Below, one piece after another: positions 24,398-33,322 of a DNA stretch of 64,000 bases. Numbering within the stretch: the stretch's first letter is position 1; the number at the start of each line of letters is the position of its first letter. The position numbers and the translations under genes were made by a program. The notes beneath the pieces were generated by a model. The model saw nothing but the letters and a program-made list of their open reading frames with translations. It made no database searches and had not been told where the DNA came from. This DNA comes from Streptomyces sp. V3I8 (lineage in GTDB: Bacteria; Actinomycetota; Actinomycetes; Streptomycetales; Streptomycetaceae), in NCBI RefSeq assembly GCF_030817535.1, contig NZ_JAUSZL010000002.1:4278001-4342000 (forward strand), read 5' to 3'.

Positions 24398-25264
24398 ATG
24401 GCCACCATCGACCGGCAGGCCACGACGCTGGCCCTCGCACACGCCCTGTCAGCCGCGGAACGCGGCCTGGCCGTCATCCCGCTGTCCCGCACCAAGCTCC
24501 CGGCGCTGCGCTCGCCCCACCGCGACGACCCGACGGCACCGCCCTGCCACGGCGGCTGCGGCCGCTTCGGACACGGCGTGTACGACGCCTCGACCGACCC
24601 CCACCGCATACGCGAACTGTTCGCCGCCGCCCCCTGGGCCACCGGCTACGGCATCGCCTGCGGTCTGGACCCGCACCACCTCATCGGCATCGACCTCGAC
24701 ACCAAGTCGGGCACGGACTCGTCGGCCGCCCTCCGGGAACTGGCGCTGCGCCACCTGTTCACGATCCCTGAGACGGTCGTCGTGCTGACCCCCAGCGGCG
24801 GCCGCCACCTCTGGCTGAGCGGCCCGCCCGACGTCGTCGTCCCCAACTCGGCGAGCCGCCTGGCCCCCGGCATCGACATCCGCGGCGCCGGCGGCTACCT
24901 CGTCGGCCCCGGCTCCCGCACCGAACACGGCGTCTACGGCACGGCCCCGGGGACCGCCCGGCTGGCCCCCGCCCCCTGCCCGGCCTCGCTGCTGCGCCTC
25001 CTGCTGCCACCACCGCGGTCCCACACCCCCGCGGCCGGCCCGGCCGGCGCACAGGGCCAGGGCCTGGTCCAGTTCGTCCTCGCGGCCCACGAGGGTCAGC
25101 GCAACACCCGCCTGTTCTGGGCGGCCTGCCGCGCGTACGAGAACGGCCTCGGTCCGCAACTGACCGAGGCCCTGGTGGACGCCGCGGTCCGCACGGGCCT
25201 CACCGAACGCGAGGCCCGCTCAACGATCACGTCGGCCTCCCGCATGACACCCCACCGCCCCTGA
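24398..25264 (+). CDS. Bifunctional primase/polymerase (prim-pol) N-terminal domain protein
   Basis: 288 residues from ATG 24398; the frame is open upstream but lacks a better start. LALAHALSAAERGLAVIPLSRTKLPAL opens the domain. A zinc-like knuckle PPCHGGCGRFGHG follows, then IGIDLDTKSG (the DxD metal motif, near residue 95), PSGGRHLWLSG (the sxH motif) and GIDIRGAGGYLVGPGS. The C-terminal helical part (FWAACRAYENGLGPQLTEALVDAA) resembles the PriCT-like tail. This AEP-type protein is common in Streptomyces chromosomes, where its role is unknown. All key residues are present, unlike the relative at 33323-33988. Confidence 0.88.
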   Translation: MATIDRQATTLALAHALSAAERGLAVIPLSRTKLPALRSPHRDDPTAPPCHGGCGRFGHGVYDASTDPHRIRELFAAAPWATGYGIACGLDPHHLIGIDLDTKSGTDSSAALRELALRHLFTIPETVVVLTPSGGRHLWLSGPPDVVVPNSASRLAPGIDIRGAGGYLVGPGSRTEHGVYGTAPGTARLAPAPCPASLLRLLLPPPRSHTPAAGPAGAQGQGLVQFVLAAHEGQRNTRLFWAACRAYENGLGPQLTEALVDAAVRTGLTEREARSTITSASRMTPHRP

Positions 25265-25432
25265 CCCCACCGGCGCCACGGCCGAGCGGGACCAGGGGTG
25301 GGACCCGTCCGAAGCGCCGGCGAAGGCGGAGGCGGAACGAAGGGCGGAGACCGGTCCTTTTCAGGACCTTCGCCCCGCTGAGCGACAAGGACGCCGCGAC
25401 CGCGGCCCACGCCGTGAGTCGGCACACCCACG

Positions 25433-25467
25433 ACGGCCCCCGACCGGTTCAACCGGTCGGGGGCCGT
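25433..25467 (-). terminator. Terminator of tRNA-Ser(TGA)
   Basis: ACGGCCCCCGACCGGTT pairs with AACCGGTCGGGGGCCGT, just beyond the 3' end of the tRNA on the minus strand. The stem is perfect. Confidence 0.85.
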
Positions 25468-25474
25468 TCACGTG

Positions 25475-25561
25475 CGGTGGGTGTGGGATTTGAACCCACG
25501 GTCACATCGCTGCGACGACGGTTTTCAAGACCGTTCCCTTAGGCCGCTCGGGCAACCCACC
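25475..25561 (-). tRNA. tRNA-Ser (anticodon TGA)
   Basis: Acceptor GGTGGGT/ACCCACC, discriminator G, anticodon stem ACGGT/ACCGT with loop CTTGAAA (TGA), long variable arm, T-loop GGTTCAAATCC. 87 nt, CCA not encoded. Confidence 0.96.
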
Positions 25562-26030
25562 TCGGCCCGTCCCGCCTGGGACGAAGCGGTTACAGACTAC
25601 CGGCCCCGGGCCCCGTCCCGGGATGACGGTCCGCAGGTGGGCCGTCAGCACCCGTCCTGATACCACTCTCCGGGCCCACCCGCATGCCGTCGCAGGGCGA
25701 AACGGCGGTGAATGCACGGGCGATGCGCACGTACGGGGTGACAACAACCCGAGTGTCACCACACGTACGGGTGAGTGTTGGATTCAGCGGCCGGGGTACC
25801 GAGACGCTTCCTCATGGTTGTCGAGGACCGAGGTCGATGACGGCTCAGGGGGCGGAAAAAGCCTGCTGACAGGGGCTCGTGCGAAAGGAAGCGGTGACGC
25901 GGAAGGCGTTTCCGATCACCTTCGATCAACAGCGTGCGCGTGTCTACACCTGCCTAAACGCCCCGATTGCCCAGAATGTTGCCCACTGCCCCAGTTGAAA
26001 CTATGAGGTTTCGTTGCCGAGGAGCATGAC
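25562..26030. other. Long intergenic region before the Cys-rich gene
   Basis: No gene is supported. An imperfect inverted repeat (GTACGGGGTGACA at about 25733 and TGTCACCACACGTAC at about 25754) could be an operator or hairpin. Bases 25905-26000 are less GC-rich and probably hold the promoter of the 26031 gene. Confidence 0.5.
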
Positions 26031-27395
26031 ATGCAGATGCGCAGCTGGCTCCCAGACCAACCCACCCGTATCGGCCGTCACGACTGGCCGGACGAGAGGG
26101 ACAACGGGACGCACATGCGGATGCAGGCCGGCTCCGTTGTGGTACTCGACCGGCAGGCGTGGCGAATCCTGGAGATCGACGGCTACCCGAGCGACCGGTG
26201 GCCGGACTCCTACGAGAAGGCGTGGCGCGACCACGTGGAGCTGTGGTGGCACGCCAACGAACTGCGGCGGGCCAACAACCAGACGGCCAAACCGGCCCCC
26301 GAGCGGGCCGAGTTCTACAAGCGTCCGGTAGTGCTGGTGCTGCGGAACGAGAATCTGCCCCGCTCCACACCGAAGCACTGGTGCGCTCCCGCCAGCCACG
26401 ACTGGCGGGTCCTCCCCGAGCACTATGCCGTCTGCCACGCCTGCGGCGAGCTGCCGCCCTGCCGTCACGGGGAGTACCGCTGGGAGGGCGGCCCCCGTTG
26501 GCCGGAGCAGAACGGCGGGATCCCCCTCATGGTCCCGGAGGACTGCTGCATGGGGTGCGCCGAGCCGATCAAGCCGCGGGTGCGGACCGTGCGCTTCCCG
26601 GGCCCGAACCTCTGGTACCCGGACCTGGGGGAGGACACGGCCGTCTTCCACGCCCGGACCTCCTGCAGCGACCAGGTCGACTGCTACCGCATGCAGTGGC
26701 AGACCGAGTACAGCCCGCGTCCCTCCGCGCCCCCCGCCGCCCCCGAGTTCCCGGGCTTCGAGCACTTCGTCATCCCCCGGACACGGCACGCGTCGAACGC
26801 GCTCACACAGGTCCGTCGGGTCCAGCGGGACGATCCCCGTCCCGCACAGTCCGGACCGGCCGTGCCGTCGCGGACCGGGCAGGAGGAATGCGCCTCCACC
26901 ACCGGTGACTTCACTGTCTTCAGGACCTCGTTCGACGAGCGCCGGGGGGAGCCGGGGGCGGCGACGCCGGCACCCGGTCCGTCGGTACCGGTCGTACCCG
27001 AACCGGCACCCTGGCCGGCGCCCGTGGCCTCCGGCGCACCTGTGGCGCAGCCGATGGCACCGGAGGTACCGGGACCTCCCACCTCGACCGCCTCGACCGC
27101 TCCGACGGCTCCGACGGCTCCGACCAGCGCTCCCGCTCCGGCCGCCGCTCCCGGCGCGGCCGCGCCCACCACAGCCGCGCCCACCGCCGTCGAGGCCCCC
27201 GCGCCCCATGTCTCCCCCTATGCCGAGAGCGTCGGCCCGGTTCTGCGGTCCGCGGAGGAACTCGGTCTGGTCCTGGCGGAGCGCCCGGCCTTCCACAACG
27301 CGGAGCAGGCGGCCCGGGTGATCGAGGAACTCACCGCTGCGGTCCGCAACATCGCTCTCTGCCTGAACAATCCGGCCGCCCGCGAACGCTCCTGA
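26031..27395 (+). CDS. Unknown Cys-rich protein with a Pro/Ala/Thr-rich linker
   Basis: 454 residues from ATG 26031 with GAGGAGC upstream. Residues 30-95 look like a small beta domain (MQAGSVVVLDRQAWRILEIDGYPSDRW). Three Cys clusters follow: HYAVCHACGELPPCRHG near 140, EDCCMGCAEPI near 170, and ARTSCSDQVDCYRMQW near 212, which suggest zinc binding. Residues about 320-395 are a PTAPTAPTS-type linker. A C-terminal helical segment (LRSAEELGLVLAERPAFHNAEQAARVIEELTAAVRNIALCLN) ends the protein. I recognise no family; such proteins occur as Streptomyces hypotheticals. It stands alone and is followed by a terminator hairpin. Confidence 0.75.
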   Translation: MQMRSWLPDQPTRIGRHDWPDERDNGTHMRMQAGSVVVLDRQAWRILEIDGYPSDRWPDSYEKAWRDHVELWWHANELRRANNQTAKPAPERAEFYKRPVVLVLRNENLPRSTPKHWCAPASHDWRVLPEHYAVCHACGELPPCRHGEYRWEGGPRWPEQNGGIPLMVPEDCCMGCAEPIKPRVRTVRFPGPNLWYPDLGEDTAVFHARTSCSDQVDCYRMQWQTEYSPRPSAPPAAPEFPGFEHFVIPRTRHASNALTQVRRVQRDDPRPAQSGPAVPSRTGQEECASTTGDFTVFRTSFDERRGEPGAATPAPGPSVPVVPEPAPWPAPVASGAPVAQPMAPEVPGPPTSTASTAPTAPTAPTSAPAPAAAPGAAAPTTAAPTAVEAPAPHVSPYAESVGPVLRSAEELGLVLAERPAFHNAEQAARVIEELTAAVRNIALCLNNPAARERS

Positions 27396-27398
27396 GAC

Positions 27399-27427
27399 CG
27401 TGACGGCCGCCGCAGGCCGTCACGGCA
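27399..27427 (+). terminator. Hairpin after the Cys-rich gene
   Basis: CCGTGACGGCC pairs with GGCCGTCACGG around GCCGCA, four bases after the stop. Confidence 0.75.
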
Positions 27428-27455
27428 CCCCGCGCCGCCCGCGGACCTGCGACTC

Positions 27456-27585
27456 TGTGGGCCTGTAGACCTGTGGGCCTGTAGACCTGTGGACCTGCGC
27501 GGGACGAAAGCAACAGGTCGACGGGTCAACAGGTCAACAGGTCAACAGGTCAACGGGGCAACGGGGCAACAGACCAACGGGTCAG
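27456..27585. repeat. Two short tandem arrays between convergent genes
   Basis: CTGTGGGCCTGTAGAC occurs twice (27456-27487) with a partial third copy. Then an 8-bp CAGGTCAA unit repeats with variants from about 27512 to 27580. The end overlaps the last codon of the protease gene. Confidence 0.85.
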
Positions 27586-29162
27586 CTGTCGCCTTCGCGC
27601 TGGCCCAGGGTCACCTCGGCCGTCCGCTGCTTGCCGTCGCGGGTGTAGGTGAGCTTGACGGTGTCGCCGGGCCGGTGCGTCCAGATCTCGCCGATGAGGG
27701 TGGGACCGCTGTCGATCACCCGGTCGTCGAGCTTGGTGATGACGTCGCCGGGCTTGAGGCCGGCCTTGTCGGCGGGGCCGTTCGGCGTGACCGCGTCGGA
27801 GTTGCCCGCGCCCTGTTCGGTGATCTTCGCGCCCGTGCCCTCCTCCAGCGCGACGGAGGCACCGATGACCGGATAGACGGGCTTGCCGGTCTTGATGAGC
27901 TGCTGGGCGACGTTCTTCGCCTGGTTGATCGGGATCGCGAAGCCCAGGCCGATGGAGCCGGACTGGCTCGTCCCGCCGAGGCCGCCGCTCGTGGACTGGA
28001 TCGCGGAGTTGATGCCGATCACCGCGCCCTTGGCGTCCAGCAGCGGGCCACCGGAGTTGCCCGGGTTGATCGAGGCGTCGGTCTGCAGGGCGCTCATGTA
28101 CGAGGCCTTGCTGCCGGAACCGCCGTCGCTGGAGGCCACCGGGCGGTTCTTGGCGCTGATGATGCCCGTCGTCACCGTGTTCGACAGCCCGAAGGGGGCA
28201 CCGATCGCGATGGTCGAGTCACCGACGGCGATCTTGTCCGAGTTGCCGAGCGGCAGCGGCTTGAGGTCGTCCGGCGCGCTCTTGAGCTTGATGACCGCGA
28301 CGTCGTACCCCTGGGCGTGGCCGACCACCTCGGCGTCGTACTTCTTGCCGTTCGAGAACGTGGCCGACAGCTTGCCGCTGTCGACCGCCTCGGCCACCAC
28401 ATGGTTGTTGGTGAGGATGTGGCCCTGCGTGTCGAAGACGAAGCCGGTGCCCGTGCCGCCCTCGCCGTTGCTGCCCTCGGCCTCGATGGTGACCGTGCTC
28501 GGCAGCGCCGTGGCGGCCACGTTCGCGACCGTGCCCGCGTCGCGCTTGAGGTCGCCGCCGCTGTCGGACGCGGAGACCGTCGTCGAACCCGAGGAGTCGT
28601 CGTTGCGGTCCGCCGCCCAGTAGCCGATGCCACCGCCCACGCCGCCCGCGATCAGCGCGGCCACGAGGACGCCGGCGACCAGGCCGCCGCGCCCTCCGGA
28701 CTTCGCCTTGGGAGCGGGCTGCTGGTACGAGGAACCCCACGCGTCCCCGGAGCCACCTTCGCCCCCGCTCCCGCTTCCGTTCCCGTACGGGCCGCCTGTG
28801 CCATCGCTTCCGTACGGGCCACCGCCACCCGTGCCACCGTTCCCGTACGGGCCGGAAGCACCTTCGCCACCGCTTGCGTACGAAGGCGTCGCCGGCGGCG
28901 GGGGCGGCCAGGAGCCCGCCTCCGGAGCGGGAGCCGCGCCCTGCGGAGCCCCGGAGGGCACGGGGGGCATCGAAGTCGTCGGCGCGTCTCCCGGACGGGA
29001 GCCCGGCCCCTGGGGGTGAGCCGCGCCCTGGTGGGGGTCCACAGGACCCGCCGCGGGCGAAGCGGCCTGCTCCGGATACGCGGAAGCAGCGGGAGTGTCC
29101 ACCGGCACGGGAGGTGCAGACGGGGCCGGGGGGACTGCAGTGCCCTCGTTCTCGGTGCTCAC
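27582..29162 (-). CDS. HtrA/DegP-like membrane-anchored serine protease with PDZ domain
   Basis: 526 residues from GTG 29162 with GAGAGGAAG upstream. The cytosolic first 155 residues are Pro/Gly-rich with GPYGN repeats. One membrane helix follows at about 157-180 (GGLVAGVLVAALIAGGVGGGIGYW). Outside the cell is a trypsin-like protease: His in ILTNNHVVAEA (about 252), Asp in GYDVAVIKL (about 285), Ser in INPGNSGGPLLD (about 368). A PDZ domain (about 430-515, NGPADKAGLKPGDVITKLDD) ends the protein. It is a likely envelope quality-control protease induced by secretion or cell-wall stress. The first part repeats PYGNGGTGG-type units. It diverges from the GDPD gene. Confidence 0.93.
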   Translation of the reverse strand: MSTENEGTAVPPAPSAPPVPVDTPAASAYPEQAASPAAGPVDPHQGAAHPQGPGSRPGDAPTTSMPPVPSGAPQGAAPAPEAGSWPPPPPATPSYASGGEGASGPYGNGGTGGGGPYGSDGTGGPYGNGSGSGGEGGSGDAWGSSYQQPAPKAKSGGRGGLVAGVLVAALIAGGVGGGIGYWAADRNDDSSGSTTVSASDSGGDLKRDAGTVANVAATALPSTVTIEAEGSNGEGGTGTGFVFDTQGHILTNNHVVAEAVDSGKLSATFSNGKKYDAEVVGHAQGYDVAVIKLKSAPDDLKPLPLGNSDKIAVGDSTIAIGAPFGLSNTVTTGIISAKNRPVASSDGGSGSKASYMSALQTDASINPGNSGGPLLDAKGAVIGINSAIQSTSGGLGGTSQSGSIGLGFAIPINQAKNVAQQLIKTGKPVYPVIGASVALEEGTGAKITEQGAGNSDAVTPNGPADKAGLKPGDVITKLDDRVIDSGPTLIGEIWTHRPGDTVKLTYTRDGKQRTAEVTLGQREGDS

Positions 29163-29439
29163 AGCTCTTCCTCTCGATCCACGGCGGTCAGTCATTCACA
29201 TCCGGTCGCGTTCGGTCGCGTGCGTTTTAGGACTCACTCACGCGTGTTCGGGAACCGGCACGATTCAGCTGTGCATGTGCTTTTGTATGCCGTCAGCTTT
29301 TCCCACGGGACGTCAGGGCGCCATAAGCGGCACCTGTGACTCCGAGATCTTCATTTATATAGGACAGGTCTGACAAAACCACTGTATGTTCCGCACTGTC
29401 GACCGCACGCGTACCCCCTGACGGTGACACCATGACGCG

Positions 29440-30252
29440 GTGACTCACGCACGACAGCACCCGCCCCAGGTCATCGCTCACCGCGGGGCTTCCGACGAGG
29501 CCCCCGAGCACACCCTGGCCGCGTACGAGAAGGCGATCGAGGACGGGGCCGACGCCCTCGAGTGCGATGTACGGCTGACCGCGGACGGGCACCTCGTCTG
29601 CGTCCACGACCGCCGCGTCAACCGCACCTCGAACGGCCGCGGCGCCGTCTCGGCCCTGGAGCTCGCGGACCTCGCCGCCCTGGACTTCGGCTCCTGGAAG
29701 AACCGCGACGAGGCACCCGACTGGGAACAGCAGCGGCCTCCCTCCTGGGAGCAGCAGTCCGTCCTGACGCTGGAGCGCCTGCTCGAACTCGTGGCCGACG
29801 CCGGCCGCCCCGTACGGCTCGCCATCGAGACCAAGCACCCCACACGCTGGGCCGGCCAGGTCGAGGAGCGCCTGCTGATCCTCCTGAAGCGCTTCGGCCT
29901 CGACGCACCGTCCTCGGCCGACGAGTCGCCCGTACGCGTCATGAGTTTCTCGGCGCGTTCCCTGCAGCGCGTCCGGGCCGCGTCCCCGACGCTGCCGACG
30001 GTCTACCTGCTGCAGTTCGTCTCGCCCCGGCTGCGCGACGGGCGGCTGCCCCCGGGCGTCCGGATCGCCGGGCCCTCCCTGCGGATCGTACGCAACCACC
30101 CGGCGTACATCGAGCGCCTGAAGGGGGCCGGACACCAGGTCCACGTGTGGACGGTGAACGAGTCCCAGGACGTCGACCTCTGCGTCGGACTGGGTGTCGA
30201 CGCCATCATCACCAACCGGCCGAGGGCGGTACTGCGGCAGTTGGGCCGCTGA
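29440..30252 (+). CDS. Glycerophosphodiester phosphodiesterase (GDPD family)
   Basis: 270 residues from GTG 29440. VIAHRGASDEAPEHTLAAYEKAIEDGADALECDVRLTADGHLVCVHD carries the family signature: the first His (AHRG), Glu and Asp metal ligands (ECDVR) and the second catalytic His (VHD). LAIETKHPTRW and VHVWTVNESQDVDLCVGLGVDAIITNRP complete the TIM barrel. No signal peptide is seen, so it is cytosolic. It hydrolyses glycerophosphodiesters to glycerol 3-phosphate and an alcohol. An acidic insert (EAPDWEQQRPPSWEQQ) with a duplicated unit is unusual. Confidence 0.93.
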   Translation: MTHARQHPPQVIAHRGASDEAPEHTLAAYEKAIEDGADALECDVRLTADGHLVCVHDRRVNRTSNGRGAVSALELADLAALDFGSWKNRDEAPDWEQQRPPSWEQQSVLTLERLLELVADAGRPVRLAIETKHPTRWAGQVEERLLILLKRFGLDAPSSADESPVRVMSFSARSLQRVRAASPTLPTVYLLQFVSPRLRDGRLPPGVRIAGPSLRIVRNHPAYIERLKGAGHQVHVWTVNESQDVDLCVGLGVDAIITNRPRAVLRQLGR

Positions 30253-30475
30253 AACCACCGTTCGCACCCGTCTCACAGGCCTCTCACGTTCCGCCCACGG
30301 ACGTCCGGTTCCGGACACGACCTGCATTTCAGGCCACTCGACTACAGGGAGTGCTCCGGCGCGTTCGGTGCGTATTCGATCGTTGCGAGTGCGTCACCGC
30401 ACGTGCATTGGCCGGTTTCCGGCTCAGTCCAGGAGGGCATCCACACCGTGGCGTGGGGCAAAGGAGGTCTCGGGG

Positions 30476-31018
30476 GTGGCGTTGGTGGTGGCACAGGAAG
30501 TGCCCACGTCGTCGAGCATGGCCGTTGCCCATGGCCCTGCGGGCGTGGGCGAGGCAAGACACCGCATGCGGGATCAACTGCGCAGGGGCGGTGTCGCGGA
30601 AACGGTCATCGACGATGCCGTACTGATCCTTTCCGAACTACTGAGCAATGCGTGCCGTCACGGCAGGCCACTGGGTGACGCGCTGGCGGGGGACGGTGAC
30701 GTCCGGGCCGCCTGGCGTGTCGAACCGACCGGCAGGCTCGTCGTCGAGGTGACGGACGGCGGCGGTCCGACCCGCCCGGTTCCGTCCACACCCTCGGTCA
30801 CCGCTCATGGCGGCCGCGGGCTGAACATCATCACGGCGCTGGCCGACGACTGGGGCGTCCGGGACGACACCCGGGGCGAGCTCACGGTGTGGGCGATCGT
30901 GCACAAGGACGCACACGCCGCCCGCCGCCGCGACGACTTCGCCGCGCGGGTCACGGCCCCCACCGCGTCCGCGATGCCCGACCTGGACTTCGGGGACGCG
31001 TTCGACGGCCTGGACTGA
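30476..31018 (+). CDS. RsbW/SpoIIAB-like ATP-binding protein (HATPase_c)
   Basis: 180 residues from GTG 30476, with AAAGGAGG at the right spacing. VIDDAVLILSELLSNACRHG is the N-box with the catalytic Glu and Asn, LVVEVTDGGGPT the G1 box and AHGGRGLNIITALADDWGV the G2 box. This is the minimal ATPase type used in Streptomyces as anti-sigma factor kinases or partners of PP2C phosphatases. No anti-anti-sigma gene adjoins it. Two further system parts, the RsbW-like gene at 41646 and the PP2C at 34451, are in the window but unlinked. Confidence 0.9.
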   Translation: MALVVAQEVPTSSSMAVAHGPAGVGEARHRMRDQLRRGGVAETVIDDAVLILSELLSNACRHGRPLGDALAGDGDVRAAWRVEPTGRLVVEVTDGGGPTRPVPSTPSVTAHGGRGLNIITALADDWGVRDDTRGELTVWAIVHKDAHAARRRDDFAARVTAPTASAMPDLDFGDAFDGLD

Positions 31019-31058
31019 CCGACCCGGACCGGCCTGGACCGACCGACCGGACCGGCCC

Positions 31059-31110
31059 GGACCGGAGCCCGGATCAGCCCGGACCGGAGCCCGGATCAGC
31101 CCGGACCGGA
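31059..31110. repeat. 22-bp direct repeats after the ATPase gene
   Basis: GGACCGGAGCCCGGATCAGC plus CC occurs at 31059-31080 and 31081-31102, with a partial third copy. The preceding 40 bases are degenerate GGACCGGCC words. Confidence 0.85.
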
Positions 31111-31201
31111 ACAGGGTGGAGACCGGATCCGGCGTCCGAAGCAGAGGGAAGCACTGGTTCCGGGACAAACCGGAGCGCCGCCCCGGGTACGGCCCGGCAC
31201 G

Positions 31202-31210
31202 TTGTCCACA
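31202..31210 (+). promoter_or_regulatory. Single perfect DnaA box
   Basis: TTGTCCACA, the preferred Streptomyces DnaA box, lies in the intergenic region 75 bases upstream of the DUF5926 gene. Confidence 0.5.
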
Positions 31211-31285
31211 GGGTCCCGTGGGGCCACGTACGAACGGCTAGGCTCGCGCCCGTACGAGTCGAGCCGTAACCGGGAGACATCCACG

Positions 31286-32275
31286 ATGGCCAAGAAGCGC
31301 CCCCAGACGAAGGCCAAGCGGCCGCAGCCACAGGATGGGGCCCGCGCCGCCGGCGCCGACGGACACGTGCCGGTCGTCGGCGCCCGCGAGCCCTGTCCCT
31401 GCGGCAGCGGCCGTCGCTACAAGGCCTGCCACGGCCGCGCCGCCGCGCACGCCGTGACCGAGCTGGTGCAGCGCCCCTTCGAGGGCCTGCCGAGCGAGGG
31501 CGACTGGATCGCGCTGCGCGAGCTGGTGCCCGCGGCCACCGTCGAACTGCGCCTGAAGGAGCCCCTCCCGGAGGGCGTCCCGTCGGTCACGCTCGCGACG
31601 GTCCTGCCGATGGCGTGGCCTGCGCTGCGCCGCGAGGACGGTTCGGTCCTGATCGGCCTGCAGAACGACACGGCGTCCGGCGACATCAGCCGCGACCTGG
31701 CCGACACGCTCCAGCGCGCGCTCACCGCCGAGCCCGGCACTCCGGTGCAGGGCCGCCGCGCCCCGGGCGACGGGCCGCGTCTGCAGGAGCTCCTCGACCC
31801 CGAAGGCGCGTTCGAGCCAGTTGTGCACGCGGGCTTCGAATTCTGGGTTCCGGACGCGCAGAACGCCTCCACGGAGGTAACCGCTTCCCTGGAGCGCGCC
31901 AACGCCGCCGCCATCCCGACGGTGAAGCTCGCCGGTGTCGACGCGGCGTACTGGTGCGAGACGCCGGACAAGAACCACCTGCGCTGGGTCATGCCGCACC
32001 CCGAGGAGCAGCTTCTGGACGCGCTCGCGCGGCTGCACGCGGCGGGCACGTCGAGCCTCGGCGAGGGCACCCGGCTGGTGGGTTCCTTCCGCGCCCACGG
32101 CCTCACGGTCCCGGTCTGGGACCTGCCGACGGGCGTCACGGCGGAGGACGTCGAGAAGCCCGCGTCCGAGTTCGCCGAGCGGCTCTCCGCCGCGCTGGCC
32201 ACGGACGCACCGCTCACCGCCGACGAGCGCCGGGCGCGCGGCGGCCTCACCAACCGCCAGGTCACCCTCAGCTGA
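31286..32275 (+). CDS. DUF5926 protein with N-terminal SEC-C zinc motif
   Basis: 329 residues from ATG 31286 (MAKKRPQTKAKRPQPQ). A basic N-terminus precedes REPCPCGSGRRYKACHG, the SEC-C zinc-binding motif also found at the end of SecA. The rest (WIALRELVPAATVELRLKEPL, WVMPHPEEQLLDALARLHAAG, GTRLVGSFRAHGLTVPVWDLP) matches the actinobacterial DUF5926 region. The function is unknown; SEC-C suggests contact with SecB-like or ribosomal partners. It is followed 175 bases later by a strong hairpin with a T-rich tail. Confidence 0.88.
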   Translation: MAKKRPQTKAKRPQPQDGARAAGADGHVPVVGAREPCPCGSGRRYKACHGRAAAHAVTELVQRPFEGLPSEGDWIALRELVPAATVELRLKEPLPEGVPSVTLATVLPMAWPALRREDGSVLIGLQNDTASGDISRDLADTLQRALTAEPGTPVQGRRAPGDGPRLQELLDPEGAFEPVVHAGFEFWVPDAQNASTEVTASLERANAAAIPTVKLAGVDAAYWCETPDKNHLRWVMPHPEEQLLDALARLHAAGTSSLGEGTRLVGSFRAHGLTVPVWDLPTGVTAEDVEKPASEFAERLSAALATDAPLTADERRARGGLTNRQVTLS

Positions 32276-32412
32276 CGTCCTGCGTGCGCCCCTCCCGGTC
32301 GGCCGGCCGGTCAGCCGGGAGACGGGTGTGCGACAGGTGCGCAGGCCGGGTGACTCCTGTCACAACTCCCGGTCGGGACAAGCCAATCGGTGTCCGAATA
32401 GCCGAGATGGAA

Positions 32413-32494
32413 TTTGCGAACCGCCGATCTCTTGTTACCGTTCCAATAGCCCGGTTGCTGGTGCATCCCCCGTCGCCAGCAACCGGGTCTTTTC
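32413..32494 (+). ncRNA. Candidate small RNA or promoter-plus-terminator unit
   Basis: TTGCGA (32414-32419) and TACCGT (32436-32441) with a 16-base spacer resemble a housekeeping promoter. Just downstream a perfect 12-bp stem (CCCGGTTGCTGG, 32450-32461, with 32476-32487) ends in TCTTTTC. The stem alone could simply be the terminator of the DUF5926 gene. The promoter-like boxes right before it suggest a very short independent transcript. Confidence 0.35.
32450..32494 (+). terminator. Intrinsic terminator downstream of the DUF5926 gene
   Basis: A perfect 12-bp stem with a 14-base loop followed by TCTTTTC, the most classical rho-independent terminator in the window. The convergent gene at 32529 ends 35 bases beyond it. 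Confidence 0.85.
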
Positions 32495-32528
32495 ATGCCC
32501 GGATCCGGAGCCGTCACCGGCGAGGTCC

Positions 32529-33266
32529 TCAACGCCCGTTCCGCACAGGCGAGTTGCTTCCCGAGCGCAGCAGGAGCGGTCCGTCGGCACCCGTCGCGAA
32601 CTCGGCGACCGCGATATATTCCGACGCTTCTGCGGACGTGCGTTCCCGCGGTGTCTCGCAGGTGCCCGGCTCGTCGTCGGCGTCCACCGCGCAATGCGTC
32701 CGCACGGTGCCGCCGCGGGGCCCCATGAGGGTCAGCGCGGACGTGAGACCGTCACCGGTCGCGTTGCGGTAGTAGGTACGCGCCCAGGTCTCCCGCCCCT
32801 GCGTCAGTACGCACGTCTGCGCCTCGATGCCGTCGGGGGAGGTGAGTTCGGGTCCGCAGCGGGCGGCGGTGGCGAGCCCCACACCGAGCGTCAGGGGGCT
32901 CGCGGAGCTCTCGGGGGCCGGTCCGGGTGCCCTGTCGTCGGCGTGACCGGAGCCGGGCGCCTCACCGGAACCGGAACCTTCGCCGGAACCGGAACTCTCG
33001 CCGGGATACTCGGCGGAGGCCGGCGTCTCACCGGGGACCGACGCCCCATCGGAGGAAGCGCCGCGGCCGAAGACCCGTACGGCGGCGTCGTGCGAACGGC
33101 CCTCGGCAGGGGAGGGCGCGGACGTGGATGCGGGCGCCCGGCGGTCCGTCGGCCCCGCGGAGGCCACCGCCAGCGGCACCGCGACCGTGAGCACGACGAT
33201 GCCCGTCAGCATCATCAGGCGGATTCTTCGGGGGTCCGGGGGCCGTCCCCCGGAGTGACGCAGCAT
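32529..33266 (-). CDS. Unknown membrane-anchored or secreted protein
   Basis: 245 residues. MLRHSGGRPPDPRRIRLMMLTGIVVLTVAVPLAVASAG is a signal anchor or signal peptide. A disordered segment follows with a repeated GSGEGSGSGE unit. A folded C-terminal domain starts at LTLGVGLATAARCGPELTSPDGIEAQTCVL and contains four Cys likely to form two disulfides (RCG, TCVL, THC and TCET). The family is not recognised. It converges on the DUF5926 gene and is close to the prim-pol-like gene. Confidence 0.8.
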   Translation of the reverse strand: MLRHSGGRPPDPRRIRLMMLTGIVVLTVAVPLAVASAGPTDRRAPASTSAPSPAEGRSHDAAVRVFGRGASSDGASVPGETPASAEYPGESSGSGEGSGSGEAPGSGHADDRAPGPAPESSASPLTLGVGLATAARCGPELTSPDGIEAQTCVLTQGRETWARTYYRNATGDGLTSALTLMGPRGGTVRTHCAVDADDEPGTCETPRERTSAEASEYIAVAEFATGADGPLLLRSGSNSPVRNGR

Positions 33267-33322
33267 GCAAGGGACGATAACGAGCGAGGGCGGGCGCGCG
33301 GTTCACCGCGCGCCCGGGTCCC

